From contig NC_018721.1 in the NCBI RefSeq assembly GCF_000153485.2, positions 3,410,001 through 3,474,000 on the forward strand: 64,000 bases of DNA, in the 5' to 3' direction. This stretch comes from Psychroflexus torquis ATCC 700755 (GTDB taxonomy: Bacteria; Bacteroidota; Bacteroidia; Flavobacteriales; Flavobacteriaceae). The notes beneath the pieces were generated by a model. That model saw only the letters and a program-made list of their open reading frames with translations, was not told where the DNA came from and did no database searches. A program made the position numbers and the translations under genes. This document shows, piece by piece, positions 27,970-37,626 of the stretch; the stretch's first letter is position 1, and each line of letters begins with the position of its first letter.

Positions 27970-30408
27970 TTTTAAGTTAAAAACTCGAGGACTCAAAAAG
28001 TTCGGAATTGCAAATTGATTTCGAGAGGAGGAATCTCTTACAAAAGTATTGGTGATAGAATTCAATCTATCAAACATATTAAAAATTTCAAAACCAACAT
28101 CTAAGTTTTCAAATATATTCAGCCAATGGTTCTCTTTAAAAGTGTCGTTAGCCTCTTTTAAAGCATAAAAAAATCCAACATCCAAACGTTGATAATCGGA
28201 TAATCTACTCTGGTAGTCATAAGGGTCTTCAAACTGTGGTGATCCTCCTGGAAGTCCAGTATTATAAACCAAGTTGAGGTATAATTTCAATTTTGGCATA
28301 TTGGGCACATAATCTTGGAACAAGGCTGCAAATTTGAGACGTTGGTCTGTAGGGCGAGCGATATATTCCCGATCACCTTGGCGTTCTTCGGTTTTTAAAT
28401 AACCAAAACTAAACCAGCTTTCTGTGCCAGGGACAAATTCTCCGTTGAGGCGCATGTCCAATCCATAAGCATAGGCTTCAGCATCATTTCGTGCTCGATA
28501 GCGTATTCTTACGTTTTCTATGGTATACGGATTTACATTATTGAGTTTTTTATAATAGCCTTCAGTCACCAGCTTGAACGGTCTATCCCAAAGTTTAAAA
28601 CTATAATCGTTTCCAGCCACGATATGTATAGATTCTTGAGCTTTTACATCTGGGACAACAGTTCCAGTAGAATCTCTTAATTCTCTATAGAATGGCGGTT
28701 GATGATAAAATCCTCCCGATAAGCGAAAGACCATGTCTTTATCCCAATCTGGTTTTATGGAAACTTGACCCCTCGGGCTTACCACTTGCTGGGTGTTGGA
28801 TTCAATTCCTTCTCCTGAGACTCTCCAAGCTTGGCTCCTCACTCCAGCATTCATCCATACCTTAGAATTTCCTAGTCGAGTTCTATAGCTCCATTGTAAA
28901 AAAGCAGTAATTCTGTCGATTTTCGTAAAGTTAAGAGCTCTTATGCTCTGGAATGCTTCAATAGGAGCCTCAAAGGGATTGTAGGGTTGATCGTTTCCAA
29001 AATCGGGTAGTGGAGGACGAACACTAAATCCAGCAGAGTCAATGACTTCATACTCTTGTAAACGGTCTCTAATGTCTTCATGGGAATACCTAGCTCCATA
29101 TTCAATAAGGTGTTCATCAATTTGATGACTAGCTAAATGTTGAAGATTAAAGATTAAAGCATCCAGATTATTTCTAGCATGTGTAAATTGAGAACCTGCA
29201 CCTTCTGTAAATTCAACTTCACCTAAATTACCATCCCCAAAATCTGTACTCACACTTCCTAATCTGTAATTTGCTAAAATATCAAAATACTCTTGTTCTT
29301 TTGTATGGTAAGCGGAAGCGATAAACTTTCCTGTATAGCTATCATTGGGTTTATAGGTCGCTTTAAAAGCTCCAAGATAGGTTTCGTAAAGGCTTTCTTC
29401 TTCACCTTCATAAAAAATCAATAAGGCTTGGGGATCGTCTATAGTTCCAAAATTAGTCTGTCTGGTGAATGGCTCATAACTGTACGAGTTTACAGCTATA
29501 TTTCCTAAAAAACTGATTTCAAATTTGGGATTAAATTGATAAGTTAAGAAGGTTTGTACGTCTGCAAATCTGGGTTTAAAATTGGCTTCAGTTTCATTTG
29601 CATTTACGAATAAAGAATTGTCTCGATAGCGCATCCCAACTATGGCGGAAAGTTTCTTGTTTTTAGAAACACCTTCTACAGAGGCACTTCCTCCAAGAAA
29701 ACTCGCCTCAAAACTACCACCAAAATTGACAGGTCTTCTATACTCTATATCCAAAACCGAAGACATTTTATCTCCGTACCTCGCTTTAAATCCACCAGCT
29801 GAAAACTCAACATTTCGAACCAAATCGGTATTTACAAAACTCAATCCTTCTTGTTGACCACTTCTTATTAAAAAAGGTCTATAAATCTCAATATCATTGA
29901 CATACACTAAGTTTTCATCAAAATTCCCCCCTCTTACAGAATACTGTGTACTTAGTTCATTATTGGAATTGACTCCTGGTAAGGTTTTAAGCAAATTTTC
30001 AACACCAGCATTGGCCCCTGGAATTTTTCTGATGGTTTCTGGATCTAATGTGGTAATCCCTTCAATCCTAGTTCTTCCATCATTTTCAAGGATAACCTCT
30101 CCAATTTGTTCGATACTGGTTTTGAGGATAAAATTAAGTTCTTCAACTTGATTTTTTTTCAAGTTAAGCTTTGCAGTAATGGGCTTAAATCCTATATAGG
30201 ATATTTTCAATTTTAAAGTTTGTCCAGCAGTGATTTTTAGTTGGTAAAATCCGTTGGAATTGCTTACTGTCCCTCCTTGAGATGTACTCACGTTAGCAGA
30301 GGCAATAGGATTTCTACTTTCATCGAAAATAATTCCTTGCACGGTGGCTGTTTGGGAAAAGACAGAAGAAGTTATTATAACAAAAAGGAATGTGTAAAAA
30401 TAGTTCAA
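27952..30408 (-). CDS. TonB-dependent receptor with N-terminal carboxypeptidase-like domain
   Basis: An 818-residue outer-membrane receptor. After a signal peptide (1-18) comes a CarboxypepD_reg-like domain (about 22-105: VQGIIFDESRNPIASANV), a plug domain (about 110-225: GVENLLKTLPGVNSNNELSTQYSVRGGNFDENLVYVND) and a beta barrel ending in an aromatic residue (LKLSASF). No SusD partner lies nearby, so the substrate may be a siderophore, peptide or other small ligand. The upstream gene on the same strand is an M23 peptidase, 11 bp away, so they probably share a transcript. Confidence 0.92.
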   Translation of the reverse strand: MNYFYTFLFVIITSSVFSQTATVQGIIFDESRNPIASANVSTSQGGTVSNSNGFYQLKITAGQTLKLKISYIGFKPITAKLNLKKNQVEELNFILKTSIEQIGEVILENDGRTRIEGITTLDPETIRKIPGANAGVENLLKTLPGVNSNNELSTQYSVRGGNFDENLVYVNDIEIYRPFLIRSGQQEGLSFVNTDLVRNVEFSAGGFKARYGDKMSSVLDIEYRRPVNFGGSFEASFLGGSASVEGVSKNKKLSAIVGMRYRDNSLFVNANETEANFKPRFADVQTFLTYQFNPKFEISFLGNIAVNSYSYEPFTRQTNFGTIDDPQALLIFYEGEEESLYETYLGAFKATYKPNDSYTGKFIASAYHTKEQEYFDILANYRLGSVSTDFGDGNLGEVEFTEGAGSQFTHARNNLDALIFNLQHLASHQIDEHLIEYGARYSHEDIRDRLQEYEVIDSAGFSVRPPLPDFGNDQPYNPFEAPIEAFQSIRALNFTKIDRITAFLQWSYRTRLGNSKVWMNAGVRSQAWRVSGEGIESNTQQVVSPRGQVSIKPDWDKDMVFRLSGGFYHQPPFYRELRDSTGTVVPDVKAQESIHIVAGNDYSFKLWDRPFKLVTEGYYKKLNNVNPYTIENVRIRYRARNDAEAYAYGLDMRLNGEFVPGTESWFSFGYLKTEERQGDREYIARPTDQRLKFAALFQDYVPNMPKLKLYLNLVYNTGLPGGSPQFEDPYDYQSRLSDYQRLDVGFFYALKEANDTFKENHWLNIFENLDVGFEIFNMFDRLNSITNTFVRDSSSRNQFAIPNFLSPRVFNLKLSASF

Positions 30409-30419
30409 GATATAGAGTA

Positions 30420-32120
30420 TTAGTTTTTTCTGGAGAATTCTGCTTCAAATATAGCAGTATTCCCAACTTTATCAATAACAACGACTTTTAATTCATTTTT
30501 AGTATCTGAAATTTTATCATCGTTAAAATCGTGAATCAAAGTATTGGTCTTATAATCGTATTCCATCAAAATAAATTTACCATTCACGGTTGCTCTATAG
30601 CTCTCTATTCCAGTTTCTTCGTCATTTATTTCCAGTTCTAAATACCTGAAATTTGATACCCACTGCTTATCTGTAAAATTCTTCGGCTTAATACTAGGAG
30701 GCGTAGAATCTTCAAACAAAGCATAGCTTCCAAATTGATTGGTCCTAGTAGTCAGCCTATCTTTCTTTTTGTAAGTACTCACATAATATTGACCACCCCA
30801 GGGATTAACTTGAGCGATATATAGCTTTCTTTGATCTTCTTGAGAATATTGACTTACATCAAATCCAATAGTGACTGACTTGTGAAGTGGAGTCGTATAG
30901 TTATGTAAATCTACACTTAAGCCTTCTATATTAATTTCTAAATAGGTATCTTCATAAAGTGCATTTTTAGGAATATAGATATCAATTTTACCTTCTTCAA
31001 AAACACTAGCAGCATCAGCTTTGGCTAAATATTCAGTTTCTTTTTGTGTGTTGGGCTCAATACCTACTCTAAAGTCACTTTCTATAGGAATAGTGATGGA
31101 TTGGGTATTGCCTTTAAAATCTGAAACTTCAATTTCAAATTGCTGGTTAAGGCTATCTTTAAAAACACTTACAACTCCTTGGTTATAAGCATCGGTGTAT
31201 ACACTTAATGGATTATTGGGCTCAACAAAAAGTTTATGAATTCTGCGTTTTTCCGTTTTATAAAACTCAAAATCTAACAGGCGATTAATATATCGTGTCT
31301 CATAAAATGAAAATTTATCAAATGTATTTTCAAAAATAGGTTTTCCATTCAGTTTGGTTTTAATAGAATACACTCCATTTTTATTATAGCTTAAGTCAAG
31401 TCTGTCTGTAACTTCAATACCAAATCCAATGTCGCCATAGACCTTGATGGATTCGGTCATGAAATCACCATTATTTTTTTGTATCAATTTGAGTTGTTTC
31501 CTGCCAGAATTTCCATTCACATGAGAGTCTTCTCCTATGGCATAGCTGTGTAAGGCGAAAACAGTGGGTTTCTGAGAATCCTGGATCTCATCGAAGCCAA
31601 ATAGAAAAGGATTCATCGGTTTAGATTGATAATCTCGAATCTCAAAATGTAAATGAGGGCCTCCACTAGAGCCAGAATTACCGCTGTAAGCAATAGTTTC
31701 ACCTTGTGAAACTATTAGGTCAGATTCTTCTGGGAAAAGTTCAATTTCGAACGACTCTTTTTGATACTGTTTTTCTTTGACCAGTTTTTGAATTTCTGGT
31801 GAAAAGTTGTCCAAATGCGCATATACGGTTTGATAGCCGTTGGGGTGATATATATACAAGGCTTTTCCATACCCACCATGTTGAATTTTTATTCTTCCAA
31901 CATAGCCTTCCGCCGAAGCCTGAACAGAAAGACCAGTCGTTCCTTTCGTTTTAATATCCATTCCCGCATGGAAATGATTGGAGCGCAACTCTCCAAATGT
32001 TCCTGAAAGTAATAAAGGGATATCTAAAGGCGACTCAAAATAGTCCTTAGGTAAATCTTGACTGAAAGAAGACAAGCTAAGACTTAGGGTGAATAGATAT
32101 AAAAATATTTTCAAATACAT
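30420..32120 (-). CDS. M23 family metallopeptidase (LytM-type), exported
   Basis: From the ATG at 32118-32120 the protein has 566 residues and starts directly with a signal peptide (MYLKIFLYLF... to SSFSQ). A longer reading to 32183 would overlap the TrmH gene by 32 bp and put 21 polar residues in front of the signal, so I prefer the shorter one. The LytM domain lies near residues 40-190 with zinc ligands in NHFHAGMDIKT and GPHLHFEIRD. The large C-terminal part is beta-rich and likely binds other envelope components. It should cleave peptidoglycan cross-links or regulate amidases in the periplasm. Confidence 0.9.
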   Translation of the reverse strand: MYLKIFLYLFTLSLSLSSFSQDLPKDYFESPLDIPLLLSGTFGELRSNHFHAGMDIKTKGTTGLSVQASAEGYVGRIKIQHGGYGKALYIYHPNGYQTVYAHLDNFSPEIQKLVKEKQYQKESFEIELFPEESDLIVSQGETIAYSGNSGSSGGPHLHFEIRDYQSKPMNPFLFGFDEIQDSQKPTVFALHSYAIGEDSHVNGNSGRKQLKLIQKNNGDFMTESIKVYGDIGFGIEVTDRLDLSYNKNGVYSIKTKLNGKPIFENTFDKFSFYETRYINRLLDFEFYKTEKRRIHKLFVEPNNPLSVYTDAYNQGVVSVFKDSLNQQFEIEVSDFKGNTQSITIPIESDFRVGIEPNTQKETEYLAKADAASVFEEGKIDIYIPKNALYEDTYLEINIEGLSVDLHNYTTPLHKSVTIGFDVSQYSQEDQRKLYIAQVNPWGGQYYVSTYKKKDRLTTRTNQFGSYALFEDSTPPSIKPKNFTDKQWVSNFRYLELEINDEETGIESYRATVNGKFILMEYDYKTNTLIHDFNDDKISDTKNELKVVVIDKVGNTAIFEAEFSRKN

Positions 32121-32151
32121 AGTGGGGGAAGTTTTGAGCTCATTTAAAAAA

Positions 32152-32943
32152 TCAAGAAAGTTGGCGTTGTCTTTTGGCTTCAAAAATCAAAATGGCGGCA
32201 GAAACCGATACGTTTAAAGAATCTACCTGGCCTTCCATAGGAATCTTTATAATTTTATCGGCGTTTATTCTCCACTCTTCAGATAAACCTTGATGTTCTG
32301 TTCCTACAACTATTGCTGTGGCTTCCTTAAAACCTTCTGCAAGATAGGATGAAGAATCTTGTAAGGCTGCAGCATAAATCTTAATGTTATTGTTTTTTAA
32401 AAAATCAATAATTTCTGAAGTTGTTCCCGTTCCAATTGAATTGGTAAAGACTGTCCCTACACTAGAGCGGATGATATTAGGATTGTAAAGATCTGTTTTG
32501 GGGTTGGCAATGATGACAGCATCTAGTTTTGCTGCATCAGCGGTTCTAAGTAAAGCGCCAATATTCCCAGGCTTTTCTGGAGCTTCTGCAATCATTATAA
32601 GCGGTGTTTTGCTAGATAGCCTTAAATTTTCTATCCTTAAATCTTTTGGTTTTGCAATGGCTATTAGTCCTCCCGTCGAGGATCTATAAGCTAGCTTTTC
32701 AAAAACGTCTAGTGAGATTTCGGTAATTTCACAGTCAAATTTTTCTAGGTCTAAAGCATTGTCAAATAGATCTAGACATACTAAAACTTGAGAAAACTCA
32801 TAAGTCGCTTTTTGCGCATAACTTATTTCCTGAAGGCCCTCTATCACAAATTCCTCCTGACTTTTTCTCAGCTTTGATTTCTTCTGAAGAAGTAGCAGAT
32901 TTTTAATAAACGGGTTATTGAGACTTGAGATTTTTTTCCTCAT
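32152..32943 (-). CDS. TrmH/SpoU family RNA 2'-O-methyltransferase
   Basis: A 263-residue SPOUT methyltransferase. The N-terminal 95 residues hold an RNA-binding L30e-like segment starting ISSLNNPFIKNLL. The knotted catalytic domain carries the three SpoU motifs: motif 1 EKPGNIGALLRTADA, motif 2 VVGTEHQGLS and motif 3 IPMEGQVDSLNVSVSAAIL. It methylates a ribose 2'-OH in tRNA or 23S rRNA; which one cannot be told from the sequence alone. A terminator of the upstream lpdA gene lies just in front of its start. Confidence 0.9.
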   Translation of the reverse strand: MRKKISSLNNPFIKNLLLLQKKSKLRKSQEEFVIEGLQEISYAQKATYEFSQVLVCLDLFDNALDLEKFDCEITEISLDVFEKLAYRSSTGGLIAIAKPKDLRIENLRLSSKTPLIMIAEAPEKPGNIGALLRTADAAKLDAVIIANPKTDLYNPNIIRSSVGTVFTNSIGTGTTSEIIDFLKNNNIKIYAAALQDSSSYLAEGFKEATAIVVGTEHQGLSEEWRINADKIIKIPMEGQVDSLNVSVSAAILIFEAKRQRQLS

Positions 32944-32950
32944 GGGTTTT

Positions 32951-32989
32951 ATAAAAAAAGGCTTCTGAAGCCATAGTTTCAGAAGCCTT
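32951..32989 (-). terminator. Rho-independent terminator of lpdA
   Basis: A perfect 12-bp stem (AAGGCTTCTGAA at 32958-32969 with TTCAGAAGCCTT at 32978-32989) around an 8-nt loop is followed on the minus strand by seven T. It lies 22 bp beyond the lpdA stop and directly before the TrmH-like gene. Confidence 0.9.
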
Positions 32990-33011
32990 AAATGTAATTA
33001 AATCTTTACGA

Positions 33012-34403
33012 CTAGAGGTGGATAACTTCACCATACGCATCTGCAGTAGCTTCCATTACAGCCTCACTCATAGTAGGGTGTGGGTGTACAGTTTTTAAAA
33101 CCTCATGGCCTGTGGTTTCAAGTTTTCTTCCTAAAACAGCTTCAGCAATCATATCGGTAACGCCAGCACCTATCATGTGGCAACCAAGCCATTCACCATA
33201 TTTAGCATCAAAAATAACTTTTACAAAACCATCTTTAGCTCCAGAAGCACTTGCTTTACCAGAAGCAGAAAACGGGAATTTTCCAACTTTAATTTCATAC
33301 CCAGCTTCTCTGGCTTGCTTTTCGGTCATACCAACACTAGCAATTTCTGGATTTGAATAGGTGCATCCAGGAATATTACCATAATCTAGAGCTTCTACTT
33401 TTTCTCCTGCAATTTTTTCTACACAAAGAATACCTTCAGCAGAAGCAACGTGAGCCAAAGCAGATCCTGGCGTCACATCTCCAATAGCATAATAGCCAGG
33501 AACATTAGTTTGGTAAAAATCGTTCACAGTGATTTTATCCTTATCGGTTTTGATTCCCACATCTTCCAAACCGATATTTTCGATATGGGTTTTGATACCT
33601 ACAGCAGAAAGAACAACATCTGCCTCAATAATTTCTTCTCCTTTTTTAGTTTTAACGGTGGCTTTTACTTTTTCACCTGATGTATCTACGCTTTCAACAG
33701 AAGAATTGGTCATGACTTTAATGCCCTTCTTCTTGAAAATACGTTCAAATTGTTTAGAGACTTCTTCATCTTCGACAGGGACAATATTGGGTTGGAATTC
33801 TACTAAAGTAACTTTAGTTCCCATGTCGTTATAAAAACTTGCAAATTCAGATCCAATAGCGCCAGATCCCACAACAATCATAGTTTCTGGTTGCTTTTCT
33901 AGGGTCATTGCTTTTCTATATCCTATTACTTTTTTACCATCTTGTGGTAAATTAGGAAGCTCTCTAGAGTGAGAACCAGTTGCAATTATAATGTGCTCTG
34001 CTTCGTATTCAGTTGTTTTACCTTTATCGTCTTCTACAGAAATCTTCTTCCCCTTTTTTAAGGTTCCATGTCCCATGATGACGTCAATTTTGTTCTTCTT
34101 CATCAAGAATGCAACCCCTTTACTCATTCCTTCAGCAATGTTTCTGCTGCGTTTTACAACAGCTGTAAAATCTTTATCTGGATTATCAACCTTTAGACCG
34201 TAGTCTTCAGCATGATTTAAATATTGAAAAACCTGTGCGCTTTTTAATAAAGCTTTGGTAGGAATACATCCCCAGTTTAAACAAACACCTCCTAAACTTT
34301 CTTTCTCTATGACAGCTGTTTTTAAACCGAGTTGCGAGGCACGAATAGCGGCTACATAGCCACCTGGTCCACTCCCTAAAACTATAATATCGTATTTACT
34401 CAT
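33012..34403 (-). CDS. lpdA: Dihydrolipoyl dehydrogenase
   Basis: A 463-residue FAD-dependent pyridine nucleotide-disulfide oxidoreductase, the E3 subunit of pyruvate and 2-oxoglutarate dehydrogenase complexes. It shows the FAD loop LGSGPGGYVAAI, the redox disulfide GGVCLNWGCIPTK (Cys41, Cys46), the NAD loop VGSGAIGSEFASF, and the C-terminal active-site His442 and Glu447 in HPHPTMSEA. It acts in the cytosol. It is monocistronic, with a strong terminator after the stop. No E1 or E2 genes are in the window. Confidence 0.96.
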   Translation of the reverse strand: MSKYDIIVLGSGPGGYVAAIRASQLGLKTAVIEKESLGGVCLNWGCIPTKALLKSAQVFQYLNHAEDYGLKVDNPDKDFTAVVKRSRNIAEGMSKGVAFLMKKNKIDVIMGHGTLKKGKKISVEDDKGKTTEYEAEHIIIATGSHSRELPNLPQDGKKVIGYRKAMTLEKQPETMIVVGSGAIGSEFASFYNDMGTKVTLVEFQPNIVPVEDEEVSKQFERIFKKKGIKVMTNSSVESVDTSGEKVKATVKTKKGEEIIEADVVLSAVGIKTHIENIGLEDVGIKTDKDKITVNDFYQTNVPGYYAIGDVTPGSALAHVASAEGILCVEKIAGEKVEALDYGNIPGCTYSNPEIASVGMTEKQAREAGYEIKVGKFPFSASGKASASGAKDGFVKVIFDAKYGEWLGCHMIGAGVTDMIAEAVLGRKLETTGHEVLKTVHPHPTMSEAVMEATADAYGEVIHL

Positions 34404-34483
34404 AACATTTTGTTTGCTAAGATTTTTAAAACAGCTAAATTAAGAATAATCAACAAATTTCACACTCAAATTGGTAGTCTTAT

Positions 34484-35149
34484 TTAAAGGATCAGAGCTA
34501 AAAAAATTCCTAATACTATGATTCCAAATTTATAAATGTTGAATTTGTGATCTTTGGAAGACTCAAATAAAATTGTTGTCGAGACATGAAGGAAAATACC
34601 GATAACAATGGCATTCAAATAAATACCGATATCGTCGAAAAGAGTCGTATTTGCTTGAACAAAGCTGCCAAAGGGTGTCATGATTCCAAAGATCAATAGA
34701 AAGAAAACCACTTTGGCCTTAGATAAATTTGTATTGAATAAAAAGGACGAGATAATAATGGCAATGGGGACTTTGTGGATAATCACCGCATAGAGTAAAT
34801 GGTCATTTCCATGGATTGGCACTCCCTCCAAAAATGCATGAATACATAAACTTACGAATAGCACCCAAGGGAAATTTGTGTTTTCCTTAGAAATATGGAG
34901 ATGGCCATGTTCTGCCCCTCCCGACATGTATTCTAACATAATCTGAAGTAAAATTCCTCCTAAAATAAAGACGCCAATAGAATCAACCCCAGAATTATAA
35001 ATTCCAGGTAGAAATTCTAAGACTGTAACCGATAGTAAAAAGGAACCACTAAAGGCTAATAGGAAGTTTATGATGACGAATTTCTCGTAAAGGAAGTACG
35101 AAATTCCAAAGCCAATAAGTACAGCAAGAATGGGTAACAGTAAATTCAT
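34484..35149 (-). CDS. ZIP family metal transporter
   Basis: A 221-residue membrane protein with seven or eight hydrophobic helices. The key ZIP helix is visible as LCIHAFLEGVPIHG (His-x3-Glu-Gly) and the second metal helix as IIHKVPIAIIIS (His-Lys-x-Pro). A His-rich loop (GGAEHGHLHISKE) sits between helices. It imports a divalent cation such as Zn2+ or Fe2+ across the inner membrane. It is divergent from the RlmL-like methyltransferase gene with 107 bp between the start codons. Confidence 0.88.
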   Translation of the reverse strand: MNLLLPILAVLIGFGISYFLYEKFVIINFLLAFSGSFLLSVTVLEFLPGIYNSGVDSIGVFILGGILLQIMLEYMSGGAEHGHLHISKENTNFPWVLFVSLCIHAFLEGVPIHGNDHLLYAVIIHKVPIAIIISSFLFNTNLSKAKVVFFLLIFGIMTPFGSFVQANTTLFDDIGIYLNAIVIGIFLHVSTTILFESSKDHKFNIYKFGIIVLGIFLALIL

Positions 35150-35256
35150 AAAAACTACTAAAATATGAGACGTTCAATTATTTATAAGCTTGCTATTGGT
35201 TTTTCAAAACAAGGGAGCAAAATTAATGTATTTTTGCACTTAAAAATACCTTCTTT

Positions 35257-36411
35257 ATGGAAATTAATTTCAAAATGATTGCCAAGTGTCTCTTTGAGTT
35301 TGAAGATGAGCTTGCAAAAGAGTTGCGGGAACTTGGTGCACTCGATATTAAGAAAGGAGTGAGGCACGTTTCTTTTGTTGGAGACATTGGTTTTATGTAT
35401 AAGGCCAATTTGTCTCTAAGAACTGCGATAAGTATTTTGAAGCCTGTTTTTAGTTTTAAAATTTCAAATGAAGAGGATTTTTATAATGAACTCAATGCCT
35501 ATCCTTGGGAAAACTTAATTGACAAGGATGGGACCTTTGCGGTAGAATCTACAGTAAATTCAGAAATTTTCACTCATTCTAGATACGTCGTCTTTAGGAC
35601 TAAAGATGCTATTGTGGATAGATTTCGAGATAAATTTCAGTCCAGACCCAATGTAGATACCGACAGGCCAGACTGCCAAGTAAGTGTTCATATCGATAGA
35701 GGAAATTGTGAAATTAGCTTGAATTCTTCTGGAGACCCCCTCTTTAAAAGAGGATACAAAACCGCTACTAACATAGCACCTATAAACGAGGTGTTGGCTG
35801 CAGGCCTACTTTTAAAATCTGGTTGGACTGGACAATGTGATTTTTTGGATCCCATGTGTGGTAGTGGAACTATTCTCATAGAAGCGACAATGATAGCCTG
35901 TCATATTCCCCCTAACATCAACCGGGAGCATTTTGCTTTTCAGAATTGGGAAGACTTTGATCAATCCCTTTTTGAAGTCATAAAAGATTCAGCTTTGAAG
36001 AAAGTAAGATCGTTTAACTTTGAAATTAAAGGCTACGATAAAGCCCCTTCAGCGGTTGAAAAAGCAACTCAAAATATTGAAAATGCTAATCTATCTGAAT
36101 TTATTACTGTAAAACGTCAAGACTTCTTTGAATCTATTAAAACTTCAGAGCGTCATTTGCATATGGTTTTTAACCCTCCTTATGGAGTAAGATTGGATGT
36201 GGATATACCAGCGTTTTATGCCAAAGTAGGGGATACCTTAAAACGGAGTTACCCAGGAACCTCTGCTTGGTTTATGGTAGCAGACCTAGAAGCCATAAAA
36301 CATGTTGGCTTGAGACCTTCTCGAAAGATTAAACTCTACAACGCCAAATTGGAGTCTAGACTTTTGAATTATCAAATCTATGAGGGTTCTAAAAAAGCAG
36401 CCAAGCAATAG
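35257..36411 (+). CDS. THUMP-domain class I RNA methyltransferase (RlmL N-terminal-like)
   Basis: A 384-residue enzyme with an N-terminal THUMP domain (about 45-155, ending in the SVHIDRGNCEISLNSSG strand pattern) and a Rossmann methyltransferase domain. SAM binding is shown by FLDPMCGSGTILIEATM and the catalytic N-methylase motif by FNPPYGVRLD. It matches the first half of E. coli RlmL, which makes m2G2445 in 23S rRNA; the second half is absent, as is usual outside gammaproteobacteria. A promoter-like TATTTTTG lies at 35229-35236. The stop is 2 bp from the convergent DUF6048 gene. Confidence 0.92.
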   Translation: MEINFKMIAKCLFEFEDELAKELRELGALDIKKGVRHVSFVGDIGFMYKANLSLRTAISILKPVFSFKISNEEDFYNELNAYPWENLIDKDGTFAVESTVNSEIFTHSRYVVFRTKDAIVDRFRDKFQSRPNVDTDRPDCQVSVHIDRGNCEISLNSSGDPLFKRGYKTATNIAPINEVLAAGLLLKSGWTGQCDFLDPMCGSGTILIEATMIACHIPPNINREHFAFQNWEDFDQSLFEVIKDSALKKVRSFNFEIKGYDKAPSAVEKATQNIENANLSEFITVKRQDFFESIKTSERHLHMVFNPPYGVRLDVDIPAFYAKVGDTLKRSYPGTSAWFMVADLEAIKHVGLRPSRKIKLYNAKLESRLLNYQIYEGSKKAAKQ

Positions 36412-36413
36412 AT

Positions 36414-37160
36414 TTAATTATCTACAGCTTGAGTTTTTGTCTTGGAATAAATGGGGATGAGGTAGCTGATGGAATATCCCCAGCCTGCACCAATATTTGA
36501 ATTATCGAAGGTCCTTCGAAATCCAGGAACATATAGATTATCAAAATTATTGATCTCTGAAACCGATACCATATTTTTCAATTGAACGTGAGCGCCTAAG
36601 TAAAAATTATCAAAAATATTAACCCTTAAACCTGCTTGAAGTTCAATCCAGCTTGCCGTGAGATTGCTGAAGGAGACATCTACATCCCTTATATCTGAAG
36701 GGAAATAATCATCTGTTGTATAAATTCTATAGCTCTGTAAATTTTGAGAATAACTAGCAAAGCCATAGCGAATCCCAACGTATATAAGGTTTTGCATCCC
36801 TATCCAGTTGTCATATACATTATAATTAACTCCTAATTTAATATAGCTACCATCGGTTTCGTTTATGATGTTTTGCTCATTAAAGGTAGAGGTCTCATTG
36901 CCTAACTCTGCTGCTATATAAAGATTCTCACTGTATCTATAATCAGCAGAAATTTCTAGACCTTGATAGTCTGAGTCCCAAGAACTTTGACCAATCCTGC
37001 TCAAATCCAAACCGATGTTGAGTCCATATTTATCTTTAAAAAATATAGAATCGCTAATTTGTTCGTATTCGTCGATTGAGTCTTCTTGTGCAAAAGATTG
37101 CATGCCAAAACACAGTAGAATACTGCTAATAAAATAAGTATAGGTGAGTTTCAGATTCAT
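36414..37160 (-). CDS. DUF6048 family outer-membrane-like protein
   Basis: A 248-residue exported protein. A signal peptide (1-24, MQSFAQ) is followed by amphipathic strands with alternating aromatic residues (LEISADYRYSENLYIAAELG, YIKLGVNYNVYDNWIG), ending in a final strand (GYSISYLIPIYSK). It looks like a small outer-membrane beta barrel. In Flavobacteriaceae DUF6048 genes follow DUF6452 and rlmD as here. Its start lies within the 3' end of the DUF6452 gene (35-bp overlap); no later Met keeps the signal peptide. Confidence 0.85.
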   Translation of the reverse strand: MNLKLTYTYFISSILLCFGMQSFAQEDSIDEYEQISDSIFFKDKYGLNIGLDLSRIGQSSWDSDYQGLEISADYRYSENLYIAAELGNETSTFNEQNIINETDGSYIKLGVNYNVYDNWIGMQNLIYVGIRYGFASYSQNLQSYRIYTTDDYFPSDIRDVDVSFSNLTASWIELQAGLRVNIFDNFYLGAHVQLKNMVSVSEINNFDNLYVPGFRRTFDNSNIGAGWGYSISYLIPIYSKTKTQAVDN

Positions 37161-37626
37161 TATCTATTGTAGTTTCTCTTACTTGGATATCTCTTATCCA
37201 ATTGATGTCATCAAATTCTATATTCTCTTTACGTGCTCTAAAATCTATAAAGTCTGCTTTGAAGCCGCAAGCTCTGTTTAAATAAGTTTCAACAGTTGCG
37301 TAAGAAAAATTTAAAGTATCAATTAAACCTCCAGATTCTGACTGAGAGTTGATATTGAAAATATATTTAGTTTCAATGGCATCTGTTTTTAATGGAATAG
37401 CTATGGTTGAAGTAGAGTTAAATAGTATGGTACTGTCATTTTCAATTTCCCTCACCAGCAAGCTATTCACATTTTTGGAATTTCCAGGATTATTGGCATC
37501 AAAAAATTCAATGACCAATTTTGGAGTATTTACAATAGCTTCAGCGCAAATATCATCTCGTTCACATGAATATATACACAGGGCTACAAACGCTGAAATA
37601 ATACCATAAACTAAACCTTTCTTCAT
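37126..37626 (-). CDS. DUF6452 family lipoprotein
   Basis: From the ATG at 37624-37626 it has 166 residues. A lipoprotein signal (MKKGLVYGIISAFVALCIYSC) ends at a Cys, followed by the RDDICAEAIVNTPKLVIEFFDANNPG segment typical of DUF6452. The rest is beta-rich. The chosen start overlaps the rlmD stop in an ATGA arrangement; six extra codons upstream add nothing to the signal peptide. The function is unknown; the rlmD / DUF6452 / DUF6048 order is conserved in the family. Confidence 0.85.
   Translation of the reverse strand: MKKGLVYGIISAFVALCIYSCERDDICAEAIVNTPKLVIEFFDANNPGNSKNVNSLLVREIENDSTILFNSTSTIAIPLKTDAIETKYIFNINSQSESGGLIDTLNFSYATVETYLNRACGFKADFIDFRARKENIEFDDINWIRDIQVRETTIDNESETHLYLFY

Noticed and set aside
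33529..33834. A 101-codon plus-strand open frame
   Set aside because: It runs antisense to lpdA, whose motifs fully explain this DNA. Similar antisense frames over rsmB (10985-11320), the ABC exporter and TonB receptor genes were rejected for the same reason.
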